Positions 24,334-33,173 of a DNA stretch of 36,109 nt are shown one piece after another (within the stretch, counting starts at the first letter, position 1; each line of letters begins with the position of its first letter). The DNA is taken from the NCBI GenBank assembly GCA_030765865.1, contig JAVCDK010000082.1, forward strand, positions 1 to 36,109. The letters run 5' to 3'. The notes beneath the pieces are model-generated. The model worked only from the letters and a program-made list of their open reading frames with translations. It had not been told where the DNA came from and ran no database searches. Origin of the DNA: Candidatus Celaenobacter antarcticus. GTDB lineage: Bacteria; Cloacimonadota; Cloacimonadia; JGIOTU-2. Both the position numbers and the translations under genes were made by a program.

Positions 24334-27000
24334 ATGAAAAAGAGTATGATCTTATGTATTATGGTTCTTTTTATGACATCTGCAGTATTAACAGCACAAG
24401 TTCCTGAATGGCAGTGGGCAACACGGGCTGGCGGCGCAAGTAGTGATTACGGGTTCAATATAAGCGTAGATGCATATGGTAATTCGTATGTTACCGGATA
24501 CTTTTCCGGAACAGTGACTTTTGGAGATTTCACACTCACAAGCAGCGGATCGGCCGATTTTTTCGCGGCAAAAATGGATTCAGATGGGAACTGGCTGTGG
24601 GCAAAAAGGGCTGGCGGAAGTGGTAATGAAAGAGGCTACGGTATAATCGTAGATGCATATGGTAATTCGTATGTTACCGGATTCTTTTTCGGAACAGCGA
24701 CTTTTGGAGATTTCACACTCACAAGCAGCGGATTGGGCGATGTTTTCGTGGCAAAAATGGATTCAGACGGGAACTGGCTGTGGGCAAAAGGGGGTGGCGG
24801 AAGTAGTATTGATTACAGCTACGGTATAAGCATAGATTCAGATGGTAATTCGTATGTCACTGGAAAATTTCAAGGAACAGCAACTTTTGGAGCTTACATA
24901 ATAATAAGCAAAGGAAGTAACGATTGTTTCGTGATAAAACTTGATACAGACGGAAACTGGCTGTGGGTCACAGGGGGTGGTGGAAGTGCTGTTGATCAAG
25001 GTGTTGATATAAGCGTAGATGCAGATGGTAATTCGTATGTCACCGGAATCTTTCAAGGAACAGCGTTTTTTGGAGCTGACTCACTCACAAGCAGCGGAGC
25101 TTACGATGTTTTTGTGGCAAAACTTGGGACAGACGGAAACTGGCAGTGGGCAGAGCAGGCTGGCGGAAGTGAGAATGATTGGGGCAGATCTATAATCATA
25201 GATTCAGATGGTAATTCGTATGTCACTGGAGATTTTAAAGGAACAGCGTTTTTTAGAGCTGACTCACTAGCAAGCAACGGAAATCAGGATATTTTTGTGG
25301 CAAAAATAGATGCAGACGGGAACTGGCTGTGGGCAGATCAGGCTGGCGGAACTAGTTATGATGAAGGCCATGCTATAAACGTAGATGCAGATGGTAACTC
25401 GTATGTTACCGGATACTTTGGTGGAACAGCGTCTTTTGGAGCTAACATACTCACAAGCAAAGGAAATAGCGATATTTTCGTGGCAAAACTTGGGACAGAT
25501 GGGAACTGGCTGTTTGTAACACCGGCTGGCGGAATTAATGCTGAGCACGGCGACGGTATAAGCTTAGATGCATATGGTAACTTGTATGTTACCGGATACT
25601 TTGGTGGAACAGCGTCTTTTGGATTTTTCACAATAACAAGCATCGGAAGTAACGATATTTATGTGGCAAAATTTGGTGAAGCTGGGCTTATCGGTGATTT
25701 CAATTCTGATGGATATGTAGATGCTGCAGACCTTCAGCTTTTGGGAGATCACTGGCACTTTATTGATACAGATCCTGGTTGGGATGCTCTTTATGATTTA
25801 GTGCCGGATAATATTATCGATGCTGCCGACTTACAAGTATTTGGAGACCACTGGCACGAAGGCACACCTCCAAAATCCGGTGAAGGTAGCAAGGACGGTA
25901 AAGGTCCAAACGCGGATGCGGGCATAGTATTTGACCTGGATAGAACAACCTATGGTAACCAGAATCTTACAAGCATACCCTCACAACCTGCAGGAACATA
26001 CATACCTGTAGATGTATATTGTACTGGAGTTAGCAATTTAGATACCTATGAATTTGAGGTTATCTATGATGCGACCGAGCTTACTTATATATCATCCAGT
26101 GCTACCAATCCCATTAACTATGAAGATAACATCCTTACTACTCTTGGTGGCACAGCACTCGGCTGGATGGTTGATACTTCAACTCCAGGTGTTTTAAGTA
26201 TTGCTTATACATTAGCAGGCAATGATCCTGCACAAGCACCTGAAGGAGAGGGTCTGATAGCAGACATCGTATTCCAGGCATTGGTTAGCACTCATGGAAC
26301 CCTTAGCTTTGGAGATGTGTACTACTATGATTCCTATGGTGTGATGGACCTCATTACAGATACGGGAACTGCTACACTGCCGGTAGAACTCTCCAGTTTC
26401 ACTGCTATTTATAATACTGTGTCAGGTTTTGTTTCTCTATGCTGGGCAACTGCAAGTGAAACGGATGTGAATGGTTTCAACATCTATCGTAATACAGAAG
26501 ATGTTTTCGTTGAAGCTGATAAGATCAACGTAGATTTAATAGCAGGATCCGGAACTACTACCGAGACCACTGAATACAGTTTTACAGATGAAACAGCAGA
26601 CCCATATTATACCACATATTACTATTGGCTTCAAGTAATAAACTTTGGCGGCAACAATGACAAGTTTGGTCCCTACCAGTATATCCCGATAGATGTTAAT
26701 CAAGATGGTGAATTGGGTATTATTACTTCTATACTAAGCCCTTGTTATCCCAATCCTGCAAGACTAGGAAGTGAGATAAAATTTAATTTCCGTGTAGGTG
26801 GTTTGGAAGGAACTACCCGTAATGTTGAACTCAAGGTTTATAATATCCTTGGGAAATTGGTTGCAGAGGTTGTAAATGGAGATCGACTTGTTAATAACTA
26901 TACAGAGACCTGGAAACCTGAGAATCTTTCTAATGGAGTATATTTCTATCAACTCAAGACCGATAACTACAGTGAAGTGAAAAAGATGATGATCCAATAA
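24334..27000 (+). CDS. Secreted modular protein: seven SBBP-type beta-propeller repeats + dockerin-like pair + cohesin-like domain + FnIII-like + C-terminal sorting domain
   Basis: Signal peptide; repeats DAYGNSYVTGYFSGTVTFGDFTLTSSGSADFFAAKMDSDGNWLWAKRAGG; GDFNSDGYVDAADLQLLGDHWHF..NIIDAADLQVFGDHWHEG; cohesin-like NADAGIVFDLDRTTYGN..VDVYCTGVSNLDTYEFEVIYD..IADIVFQ; terminal NPARLGSEIKFNF..ELKVYNILGKLVAEV..ETWKPENLSNGVYFYQLKTDNYSEVKKMMIQ. Confidence 0.92.
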   Translation: MKKSMILCIMVLFMTSAVLTAQVPEWQWATRAGGASSDYGFNISVDAYGNSYVTGYFSGTVTFGDFTLTSSGSADFFAAKMDSDGNWLWAKRAGGSGNERGYGIIVDAYGNSYVTGFFFGTATFGDFTLTSSGLGDVFVAKMDSDGNWLWAKGGGGSSIDYSYGISIDSDGNSYVTGKFQGTATFGAYIIISKGSNDCFVIKLDTDGNWLWVTGGGGSAVDQGVDISVDADGNSYVTGIFQGTAFFGADSLTSSGAYDVFVAKLGTDGNWQWAEQAGGSENDWGRSIIIDSDGNSYVTGDFKGTAFFRADSLASNGNQDIFVAKIDADGNWLWADQAGGTSYDEGHAINVDADGNSYVTGYFGGTASFGANILTSKGNSDIFVAKLGTDGNWLFVTPAGGINAEHGDGISLDAYGNLYVTGYFGGTASFGFFTITSIGSNDIYVAKFGEAGLIGDFNSDGYVDAADLQLLGDHWHFIDTDPGWDALYDLVPDNIIDAADLQVFGDHWHEGTPPKSGEGSKDGKGPNADAGIVFDLDRTTYGNQNLTSIPSQPAGTYIPVDVYCTGVSNLDTYEFEVIYDATELTYISSSATNPINYEDNILTTLGGTALGWMVDTSTPGVLSIAYTLAGNDPAQAPEGEGLIADIVFQALVSTHGTLSFGDVYYYDSYGVMDLITDTGTATLPVELSSFTAIYNTVSGFVSLCWATASETDVNGFNIYRNTEDVFVEADKINVDLIAGSGTTTETTEYSFTDETADPYYTTYYYWLQVINFGGNNDKFGPYQYIPIDVNQDGELGIITSILSPCYPNPARLGSEIKFNFRVGGLEGTTRNVELKVYNILGKLVAEVVNGDRLVNNYTETWKPENLSNGVYFYQLKTDNYSEVKKMMIQ
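24409..25689 (+). repeat. Seven in-frame tandem SBBP-type repeats (~183-bp period) with strong nucleotide conservation
   Basis: gatgcatatggtaattcgtatgttaccgga-type sequence in each unit; copies at 24469 and 24652 are 183 nt apart. Confidence 0.9.
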
Positions 27001-27015
27001 GAATCGTTAATATAT

Positions 27016-27056
27016 GGGAATACCTGGGATATCTTTCCGGGTATTCCCTCATTTTC
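27016..27056 (+). terminator. Terminator-like hairpin after the 24334..27000 gene
   Basis: GGGAATACC ... GGTATTCCC (9-bp arms) followed by tcatttt. Confidence 0.65.
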
Positions 27057-27091
27057 AGAAGAAGAACAGGAAATGATAAGGAAAACAAATA

Positions 27092-27958
27092 GTGAAAAGA
27101 ATATTATATAAAGAAATAATTTTAGTATTAGGAGTGAGTTTATTATTCAGCTCAATGGTATTTGCCGGTCCTAATGAGAATGCAGGCATAAGATTTGACC
27201 TTGATGCCACTACTTATGGTAACCAGAATGATACTATTATGACTATACAGGGTGTTGGTGATTACATCCGATTGGATGTGTATGCCATTAATGTTCACAA
27301 TTTTGACACCTATGAGTTTGAAGTGAGCTACAACCAGAGCCAGCTTGAGTATATAACCGCTAGTGCTACAAATCCCATTACATATGAACCGAATATTCTT
27401 ACTACTAATGGTGGCACAGCAATAGGTTGGATGATTGATAATTCTACACCAGGTATATTGAGTATTGCTTATACCTTAGCATGCACAGATACTCTTGAGG
27501 CGCCGGAAGGAGAGGGTTTAATTGCAGATATTGTATTCCAGGTTTCAAGCACAATTGGAGATTCTCTCACTTTTGGAGATGTTTTCTTCTATGATTCTTT
27601 TGGTGTGATGGATATCATCACAGATAAAGGTATTGCTATAATACAAGGTTCAGTTGCGGTAGATAATAACGGACTTGATACTACATTTGAAGAAACTAAA
27701 CTTGAGAATTATCCTAATCCGGTTAAATCTTATACCATTATAGCTTATTCAATCAGAGGAAGAAAGAATGAAGATGAGGTTGAGATCAAAATATATAATA
27801 TAGTTGGTCAGTTAGTAGATACTATTGAAGGTAGAAATGGAATGGCAGTGTGGAATGGGAAAGACGAAAACGGCAAATCTGTTTCAAGCGGAATTTATTT
27901 CTATAAAATGAATACTGACGATTATACTACCATCAAGAAAATGATCCTGATGAAATAA
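27092..27958 (+). CDS. Secreted cohesin-like protein with C-terminal sorting domain (paralogue of the cohesin-like module in 24334..27000)
   Basis: GTG start, signal peptide; NENAGIRFDLDATTYGNQN..YEFEVSYNQSQLEYITASATNPITYEPNILTTNGGTAIGWMIDNSTPGILSIAYTLA..EAPEGEGLIADIVFQ closely matches the upstream gene; C-terminal NYPNPVKSYTIIAYSI..NGKSVSSGIYFYKMNTDDYTTIKKMILMK. Confidence 0.9.
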   Translation: MKRILYKEIILVLGVSLLFSSMVFAGPNENAGIRFDLDATTYGNQNDTIMTIQGVGDYIRLDVYAINVHNFDTYEFEVSYNQSQLEYITASATNPITYEPNILTTNGGTAIGWMIDNSTPGILSIAYTLACTDTLEAPEGEGLIADIVFQVSSTIGDSLTFGDVFFYDSFGVMDIITDKGIAIIQGSVAVDNNGLDTTFEETKLENYPNPVKSYTIIAYSIRGRKNEDEVEIKIYNIVGQLVDTIEGRNGMAVWNGKDENGKSVSSGIYFYKMNTDDYTTIKKMILMK

Positions 27959-28012
27959 CTGAAAATTTCACAGGATAAATCTTGATGAAATAAGCTGTGA
28001 TTTACTAATTTT

Positions 28013-28050
28013 AAAGCCCCATCGGTATTTGCCGAATTAGGGGCTTTTTA
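28013..28050 (+). terminator. Rho-independent terminator
   Basis: AAAGCCCC-atcggtatttgccgaatta-GGGGCTTT followed by a T-run; inner TCGG/CCGA pairing. Confidence 0.85.
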
Positions 28051-28159
28051 TATTTAATATTTAATGGGATATATGTTTCTGATATGGACAGGTTGATGAT
28101 AGATAGCAAATTTATAAGATATGCAGTTTTAAGATATGAAAATCATAGGATGAATTACC

Positions 28160-29668
28160 CTAAACTTGGTATAATTCAGTAATATCCTTCTTTGATTTTG
28201 ATGAAAAGATTTTATAATCCGTAATTCCCATCTCACCATCGAGACTGAATTTCCATGTGAAAGGATACTCCGTTTTTATTGTTGGTTTTTTTTCTAGAAT
28301 ATATTCATAAACCCAGGGGTGAATGTGTATTTTAAGCTCATCTTTTGAGTGATATTTTGCCGCACGATCCATCCAGCGGAAGATATTATCCAGGATACTA
28401 ATGCGCGATAGTACCCTTCCTGCACTTTTGCAACTGGGGCAGGGCTCATAGAAATTAGAAAGCATATTTGCCTTTGTGCGCTTCCGGGTCATTTCAACCA
28501 TATTCAAGGGACTGGAGGAAAATATTTTATTCGGACAATAGTCCTTGCCCATCTCTTCTCGAAATGCTTGAAGTAATTTCAGGCGGTTCTCCGGCCTGTA
28601 CATATCGATGAAATCGATAAATATCATGCCGGTCAGATCCTGAAGACGTATTTGACGTGCAACCTCTTTGGCAGCTTCGACGTTTATAAGAGTGACAGTA
28701 TGTTCAAGGCTTTTATTACCAACGAAACTACCCGTATTGACGTCAATTGAAACAAGAGCTTCTGTTTGCTGTATGACAATAAAACCGCCGCTATCCAGGT
28801 AGATACGAGAGCGGAATATCTTAGAAATCTCTTTCTCAATTCCATAGGCGTCGAATATATTTGCATTCTCACGATACAATCTGATTTTTTTTATAAGATC
28901 AGGTGCGATCGTTTTTAGTCGCTTAATAATTTTTGCCCGAATCTTTTTGGAATCAATAATTACTTTATCTATATTTTTATGAATAAGATCCCGTATGATG
29001 GTCGAAGTGAGATCGTTATTATTATAAATGCAGGTTGGATTTGGGGAGTTCTTGAATTTTTCTTGAATTTCCTGCCACGTTTTCTTGAGATTTCTATATT
29101 CTTTCTTAAATTCCTGTTCGGTATGATACTCCGCAAAAGTTCTTACAATAAGTCCGACATTCTTTTCTTTCAGGTTTGAGAAAATATGTTTTAGGCGACG
29201 TTTTTCTTTGCTTGAGGCAATCTTTCTGGAAATGGCGATATAATTTTTGTTGGGCATATATACCATGAACCGTCCGGGTATCGATATCTCTCCCGTCAGT
29301 CGAGCGCCCTTTTTAGCAATGGGTGTTTTTTCGACCTCAACCATCACTTCCTGGCCGCTTTCGAGGAGTTCGCCCATCTTGTAAATATCATTCTTGATCT
29401 CTTTCAGGTTAGAATCATCGATCTCTTCGAGGTCCATAAAATCTGGAACTGCATCCCGGAAATGCAGCAGAGCTGTACGTTCCAAGCCGATATTAATAAA
29501 GCTGGCACCCATACCGGGGACATTATCTTTTACAACTCCCTTATAGATATTTCCGACAATTTCATTCTGGTCTTCTCTGTGAATAAATAATTCGACAAGT
29601 TTGTTGTTCTCAAGAAGTGCCAGGCGGTTTGCAAACGTACTGATGTTGACCACTAATTCGCTTTTCAT
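28160..29668 (-). CDS. rng: Ribonuclease G/E family protein
   Basis: Rne/Rng motifs GNIYKGVVKDNVPGMGASFINIGLERTALLH (S1), DSGGFIVIQQTEALVSIDVNTGSFVG, RQIRLQDLTGMIFIDFIDM, CPSCKSAGRV zinc link. ATG 29668 has GGAGG upstream (29677-29681); the 29683 start overlaps it. Confidence 0.96.
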   Translation of the reverse strand: MKSELVVNISTFANRLALLENNKLVELFIHREDQNEIVGNIYKGVVKDNVPGMGASFINIGLERTALLHFRDAVPDFMDLEEIDDSNLKEIKNDIYKMGELLESGQEVMVEVEKTPIAKKGARLTGEISIPGRFMVYMPNKNYIAISRKIASSKEKRRLKHIFSNLKEKNVGLIVRTFAEYHTEQEFKKEYRNLKKTWQEIQEKFKNSPNPTCIYNNNDLTSTIIRDLIHKNIDKVIIDSKKIRAKIIKRLKTIAPDLIKKIRLYRENANIFDAYGIEKEISKIFRSRIYLDSGGFIVIQQTEALVSIDVNTGSFVGNKSLEHTVTLINVEAAKEVARQIRLQDLTGMIFIDFIDMYRPENRLKLLQAFREEMGKDYCPNKIFSSSPLNMVEMTRKRTKANMLSNFYEPCPSCKSAGRVLSRISILDNIFRWMDRAAKYHSKDELKIHIHPWVYEYILEKKPTIKTEYPFTWKFSLDGEMGITDYKIFSSKSKKDITELYQV

Positions 29669-29706
29669 GAAAAAAGCCTCCAAAAATTAAATAAAATTAA
29701 AAAAAA

Positions 29707-32169
29707 TTAATACAGTTTGATTCTTTCTATATAAAAAGTTCCAATTTGCTCTTGTGAATAAAGAAAAGCCCTCTCAAGGATCTCAAAAATATTCAATCCT
29801 AATTTTTTAAAAATGTCGACACCGTCTGAAAACAGCTTTACTTTCACAAAATACTCACTTAAAAATATTTCTTTATTCTTTCTTTCTGAATAAAAATGTA
29901 TATCCTGAAAACAAAATATCTTTTGCCAATCAATAGACTTATAACCAGAAGTAATTCGTATATGCTCCATGGTTAAGTGCATCTTATAAGAAGAACCCAT
30001 ATATGCAACTTCTTTGAGAAGGAAATCTTGTGGGAGATTCACGTCAAGTTTTTTCATTATTTCATTTTCATTAAGGACCTCAAGCATGGAAAAAGTAAAA
30101 ATTTCCTTTCTCCCTGCCATGCCAAGACTGAGTGGAGGTCCAAAAGATATTTTTGGATGACGATTATAACCCTCAGTGTGATAGATAGGCAATGAACTCT
30201 TTCGAAGGATTGTATAAATAAGAGCGGAAAGCTCCTTGTGTGAAATAAAACGCAACTTGTCGCCCTTTCCATAAACAACTTTGTATACAACCCGGGAATT
30301 TTCCTTTTGAGCATTTGGTTGTGGTTTGCTGGAATCAGTAATAGGAATTGGAGTCTCTGTTGTATAAATTGGCGACATATTTTCACATATTCCGCACTGT
30401 GAGCATTCGCCGTTTCTGCAATCCTCAGTTATTGAGTGCTGCTTGGACTTGTTATATTCTTTTACTAAAAATTCTTTCTTAATACCACAGTCAATATGAT
30501 CCCACGGAAGTGCAGAATCAATAGGAATTTTTTTATAATATGCCGCAAAGTCGATCCCGGTCATCTCAGCAGCGTTTTCCCACAATGAAAAATCAAAATA
30601 CGTATTCCAGCTGTCGAATTGTGCGCCGTTTTTGTATGCTTCATAAATGAGTTTTCCAACAGTCCTGTCCCCACGTGCAATGACCGCTTCAAGCTTTGAC
30701 TGTTCTATCGTATGGTATTTAATAGTAATTTTTCTTTGTTTTGAAAAATGATTCTTTATGAGTGATATCTTATACAGGAATTCCTCTGTTGAATCTTGTC
30801 TGCACCACTGAAAGGGTGTATGAGCTTTTGGTACGAAGGGTGCTATGCTGACATTGATCTTTGCAATTCTTTTCGGATTTACTGCATACATTTTTTTAAT
30901 GAGTGTTATAATTGCCTCAATATCTTCTTCAGTTTCGTCAGGAAGCCCAACCATGAAATAAAGCTTGATCGAGCGGATACCAAGATTTAGTGCATTTGTC
31001 ACAGATGTGAGAATATCTTCTTCACTGATATTTTTATTAATACTATCTCTCAGCTGTTGCGAGCCGGCTTCCGGTGCGAGTGTTATCGTTTTTCCAAGGA
31101 TTTTTGCAAGTTGCGGTTGAAAATTATCGTCAAAAGTATCAATACGCATAGAGGGCAGGGAAATTGTGATGTTCGACTGAGGAAGTGTTTGCATAAGTGA
31201 AGAGAGGAGGGGTTTGATAGCGGAATAATCTGAGGTGGAAAGAGAGTTTAAAGAGATCTCTTCCCAGCCGTTGAGTGCAATGTCATGACAGATTTGCTTT
31301 TCCAACAAACTACAGTCCCGCTCTCTCACAGGACGATAGATCATGCCTGCCTGGCAAAAGCGGCATCCTCGCGTACATCCTCTCATTATCTCAAATGCAG
31401 GTCTGCGATGCACAATATCTATAATTGGCATCAATTGAGGAGAGTGCATTTTTTTAGGATTGTTAAAATCTTTGAAAAATCTTCGCGCAATTCTCGAAGG
31501 TACATCCTTCCTTTTGGGCACGATAGTTGTTCCTGGATTGTAGCTTATTTGTTTGTAAAAAAGCGGGATGTAAATACCCTGAATTTGTGAGAGTAGTATT
31601 AGTTTATTTTCTCTTGTTTCTGATTTATTTTTTCTTAGAAGTTCTGCAATTTCGAGTATCACATCTTCACCATCACCGATAACAAAAGCATCAATAAATG
31701 ATGAGAGGGGTTCGGGATTGTATGCTCCGGGTCCGCCTGCAATGACGATCGGGTCAGATTCTGTTCTTTCTGCAGAAAATATTGGAATTTGTGCAAGATC
31801 GAGCATCAAAAGGATATTTGTGCAGGAAAGTTCATACTGAAGAGTGAATCCTAAAATATCAAAATCTTTTAATGGAATACTGTCTTCAATTGAAAAGAGA
31901 GGAATAGATTTTTCCTTCAATAATTTGATAAGGTCAACATCCGGCGCATACACTCTATCGGCTGCAAAATGATCTTGAGCATTAATAATGGAATAAAGGA
32001 TCTTAAGTCCTAGATGGGACATGCCTATTTCATAAAGATCGGGAAATGCAAGAGCTAAATTGAAATACTGTTCCGAAACCTTTTTCTTCTTTGTATTTAA
32101 CTCGTTGTTTGTATATCGACCGGGTCTTGTGAGAAAATAGAGGTATTTTTTAATGTCAACTGTACGCAC
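29707..32169 (-). CDS. TIGR03960-family B12-binding radical SAM protein fused to a DUF2344/TIGR03936 domain
   Basis: MRGCTRGCRFCQAGMIYRPVRERD (CxxxCxxC), GGPGAYNPEPLSSFIDAFVIGDGEDVI, and C-terminal VVYGKGDKLRFISHKELSALIYTILRKSSLPIYHTEGYNRHPKISFGPPLSLGMAGRKE. Confidence 0.94.
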   Translation of the reverse strand: MRTVDIKKYLYFLTRPGRYTNNELNTKKKKVSEQYFNLALAFPDLYEIGMSHLGLKILYSIINAQDHFAADRVYAPDVDLIKLLKEKSIPLFSIEDSIPLKDFDILGFTLQYELSCTNILLMLDLAQIPIFSAERTESDPIVIAGGPGAYNPEPLSSFIDAFVIGDGEDVILEIAELLRKNKSETRENKLILLSQIQGIYIPLFYKQISYNPGTTIVPKRKDVPSRIARRFFKDFNNPKKMHSPQLMPIIDIVHRRPAFEIMRGCTRGCRFCQAGMIYRPVRERDCSLLEKQICHDIALNGWEEISLNSLSTSDYSAIKPLLSSLMQTLPQSNITISLPSMRIDTFDDNFQPQLAKILGKTITLAPEAGSQQLRDSINKNISEEDILTSVTNALNLGIRSIKLYFMVGLPDETEEDIEAIITLIKKMYAVNPKRIAKINVSIAPFVPKAHTPFQWCRQDSTEEFLYKISLIKNHFSKQRKITIKYHTIEQSKLEAVIARGDRTVGKLIYEAYKNGAQFDSWNTYFDFSLWENAAEMTGIDFAAYYKKIPIDSALPWDHIDCGIKKEFLVKEYNKSKQHSITEDCRNGECSQCGICENMSPIYTTETPIPITDSSKPQPNAQKENSRVVYKVVYGKGDKLRFISHKELSALIYTILRKSSLPIYHTEGYNRHPKISFGPPLSLGMAGRKEIFTFSMLEVLNENEIMKKLDVNLPQDFLLKEVAYMGSSYKMHLTMEHIRITSGYKSIDWQKIFCFQDIHFYSERKNKEIFLSEYFVKVKLFSDGVDIFKKLGLNIFEILERAFLYSQEQIGTFYIERIKLY

Positions 32170-32188
32170 ATCATTCCTTGCTACGCGA

Positions 32189-32809
32189 TTACCTGTTTTT
32201 CACATAACTTGGGAATACATACCAGGGTACATCTTTCCCTTTCAGAATATATTTTTTGTAATAATCTTCTTTTTTATATGAATATATTTGAGTTTGTTCC
32301 ATATCCCCGGAATTGCTGAGGATATCCGTGCTATATTGACCTGCCAGGACTGTGCTTTTATCTTCAAAAAGATTGCGATGCAACACTCCTTTTTTCTGAA
32401 GATTCAAGCCAATAACAAAAAGTACTGCAATGATCAATACAAGTGCGGTAATTTTAAAAAAAACTTTTGGAATTAATACTTTTTTTGCGTTTTCTTTTTT
32501 TATTTTAGCAAATGGCACATGCTGTTTTTTCTCTTTCGGAGCATATTGTTCTGTATAGAGATTCATGGTTTTTTTAATATTGGCTCCGATAAATCGAGCA
32601 TAGTTCAGAATATGCATCCGCGCAAACCTGATATCGAGCAATTCATGAAGTGAATCATTCTCGATCGCGTCAAGAAATTGGAGCTTGATCATCGTTTTGG
32701 CATGTACCTCTTCCAGGTCTATATTCTTGAAAATCCTGAATGCTCTTAGGTATCCCCCAAGGGTTTCAGATGATTGCTTCTTTTCTTTTTCTGAAAATTT
32801 TATCGCCAT
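32189..32809 (-). CDS. RodZ-like membrane protein with N-terminal helix-turn-helix
   Basis: LGGYLRAFRIFKNIDLEEVHAKTMIKLQFLDAIENDSLHELLDIRFARMHILNYARFIG then basic stretch and single TM (ITALVLIIAVLFVIGLNL). Likely start MAIKFSEK at 32809. Confidence 0.85.
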   Translation of the reverse strand: MAIKFSEKEKKQSSETLGGYLRAFRIFKNIDLEEVHAKTMIKLQFLDAIENDSLHELLDIRFARMHILNYARFIGANIKKTMNLYTEQYAPKEKKQHVPFAKIKKENAKKVLIPKVFFKITALVLIIAVLFVIGLNLQKKGVLHRNLFEDKSTVLAGQYSTDILSNSGDMEQTQIYSYKKEDYYKKYILKGKDVPWYVFPSYVKNR

Positions 32810-32817
32810 TAAATTCC

Positions 32818-33159
32818 TTATTTCCAAAGTATATACATCATCAACGAACCTGCTACATTGCAGGCGATATCTTTGTAACTAAAATGTTGTCCCTGAACTT
32901 TATCGTCAAAAATTTCTTTTAATATTCCATAAAATGTTGTCAGACTAAATGCCCACATTCTACTTGTTCCTGATTCTATATGTGCTGCATTTTTCAAAGT
33001 CTCATATTGCCAGCAGTAGATAAAAGCGGAAGAAAGAAAGTGGGAGTATGAGTCATGAGCAAAAAGCGGTTCGTTGAAAAGCTTCAAGGGCTCCGCATCC
33101 AGGCATAGAGCGCAAGAACATATTACAATAAAAACCAGAGATATCAAAATAAATTTCAT
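32818..33159 (-). CDS. YfiM/DUF2279-like protein
   Basis: Signal peptide; HDSYSHFLSSAFIYCWQYE..MWAFSLTTFYGILKEIFDDKVQGQHFSYKDIACNVAGSLMMYILWK. Confidence 0.72.
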   Translation of the reverse strand: MKFILISLVFIVICSCALCLDAEPLKLFNEPLFAHDSYSHFLSSAFIYCWQYETLKNAAHIESGTSRMWAFSLTTFYGILKEIFDDKVQGQHFSYKDIACNVAGSLMMYILWK

Positions 33160-33173
33160 GCAGAAGAATATCT

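Noticed and set aside
24409-25689. Regular repeats that might suggest a CRISPR array
   Set aside because: Repeats are ~183 bp, in-frame and protein-coding (SBBP-type); no short repeat/spacer pattern and no cas genes.
25267-25758. Set of overlapping minus-strand ORFs (93, 95, 64 aa) with similar sequences
   Set aside because: They are antisense translations of the SBBP repeat array; their similarity only reflects the underlying DNA repeats.
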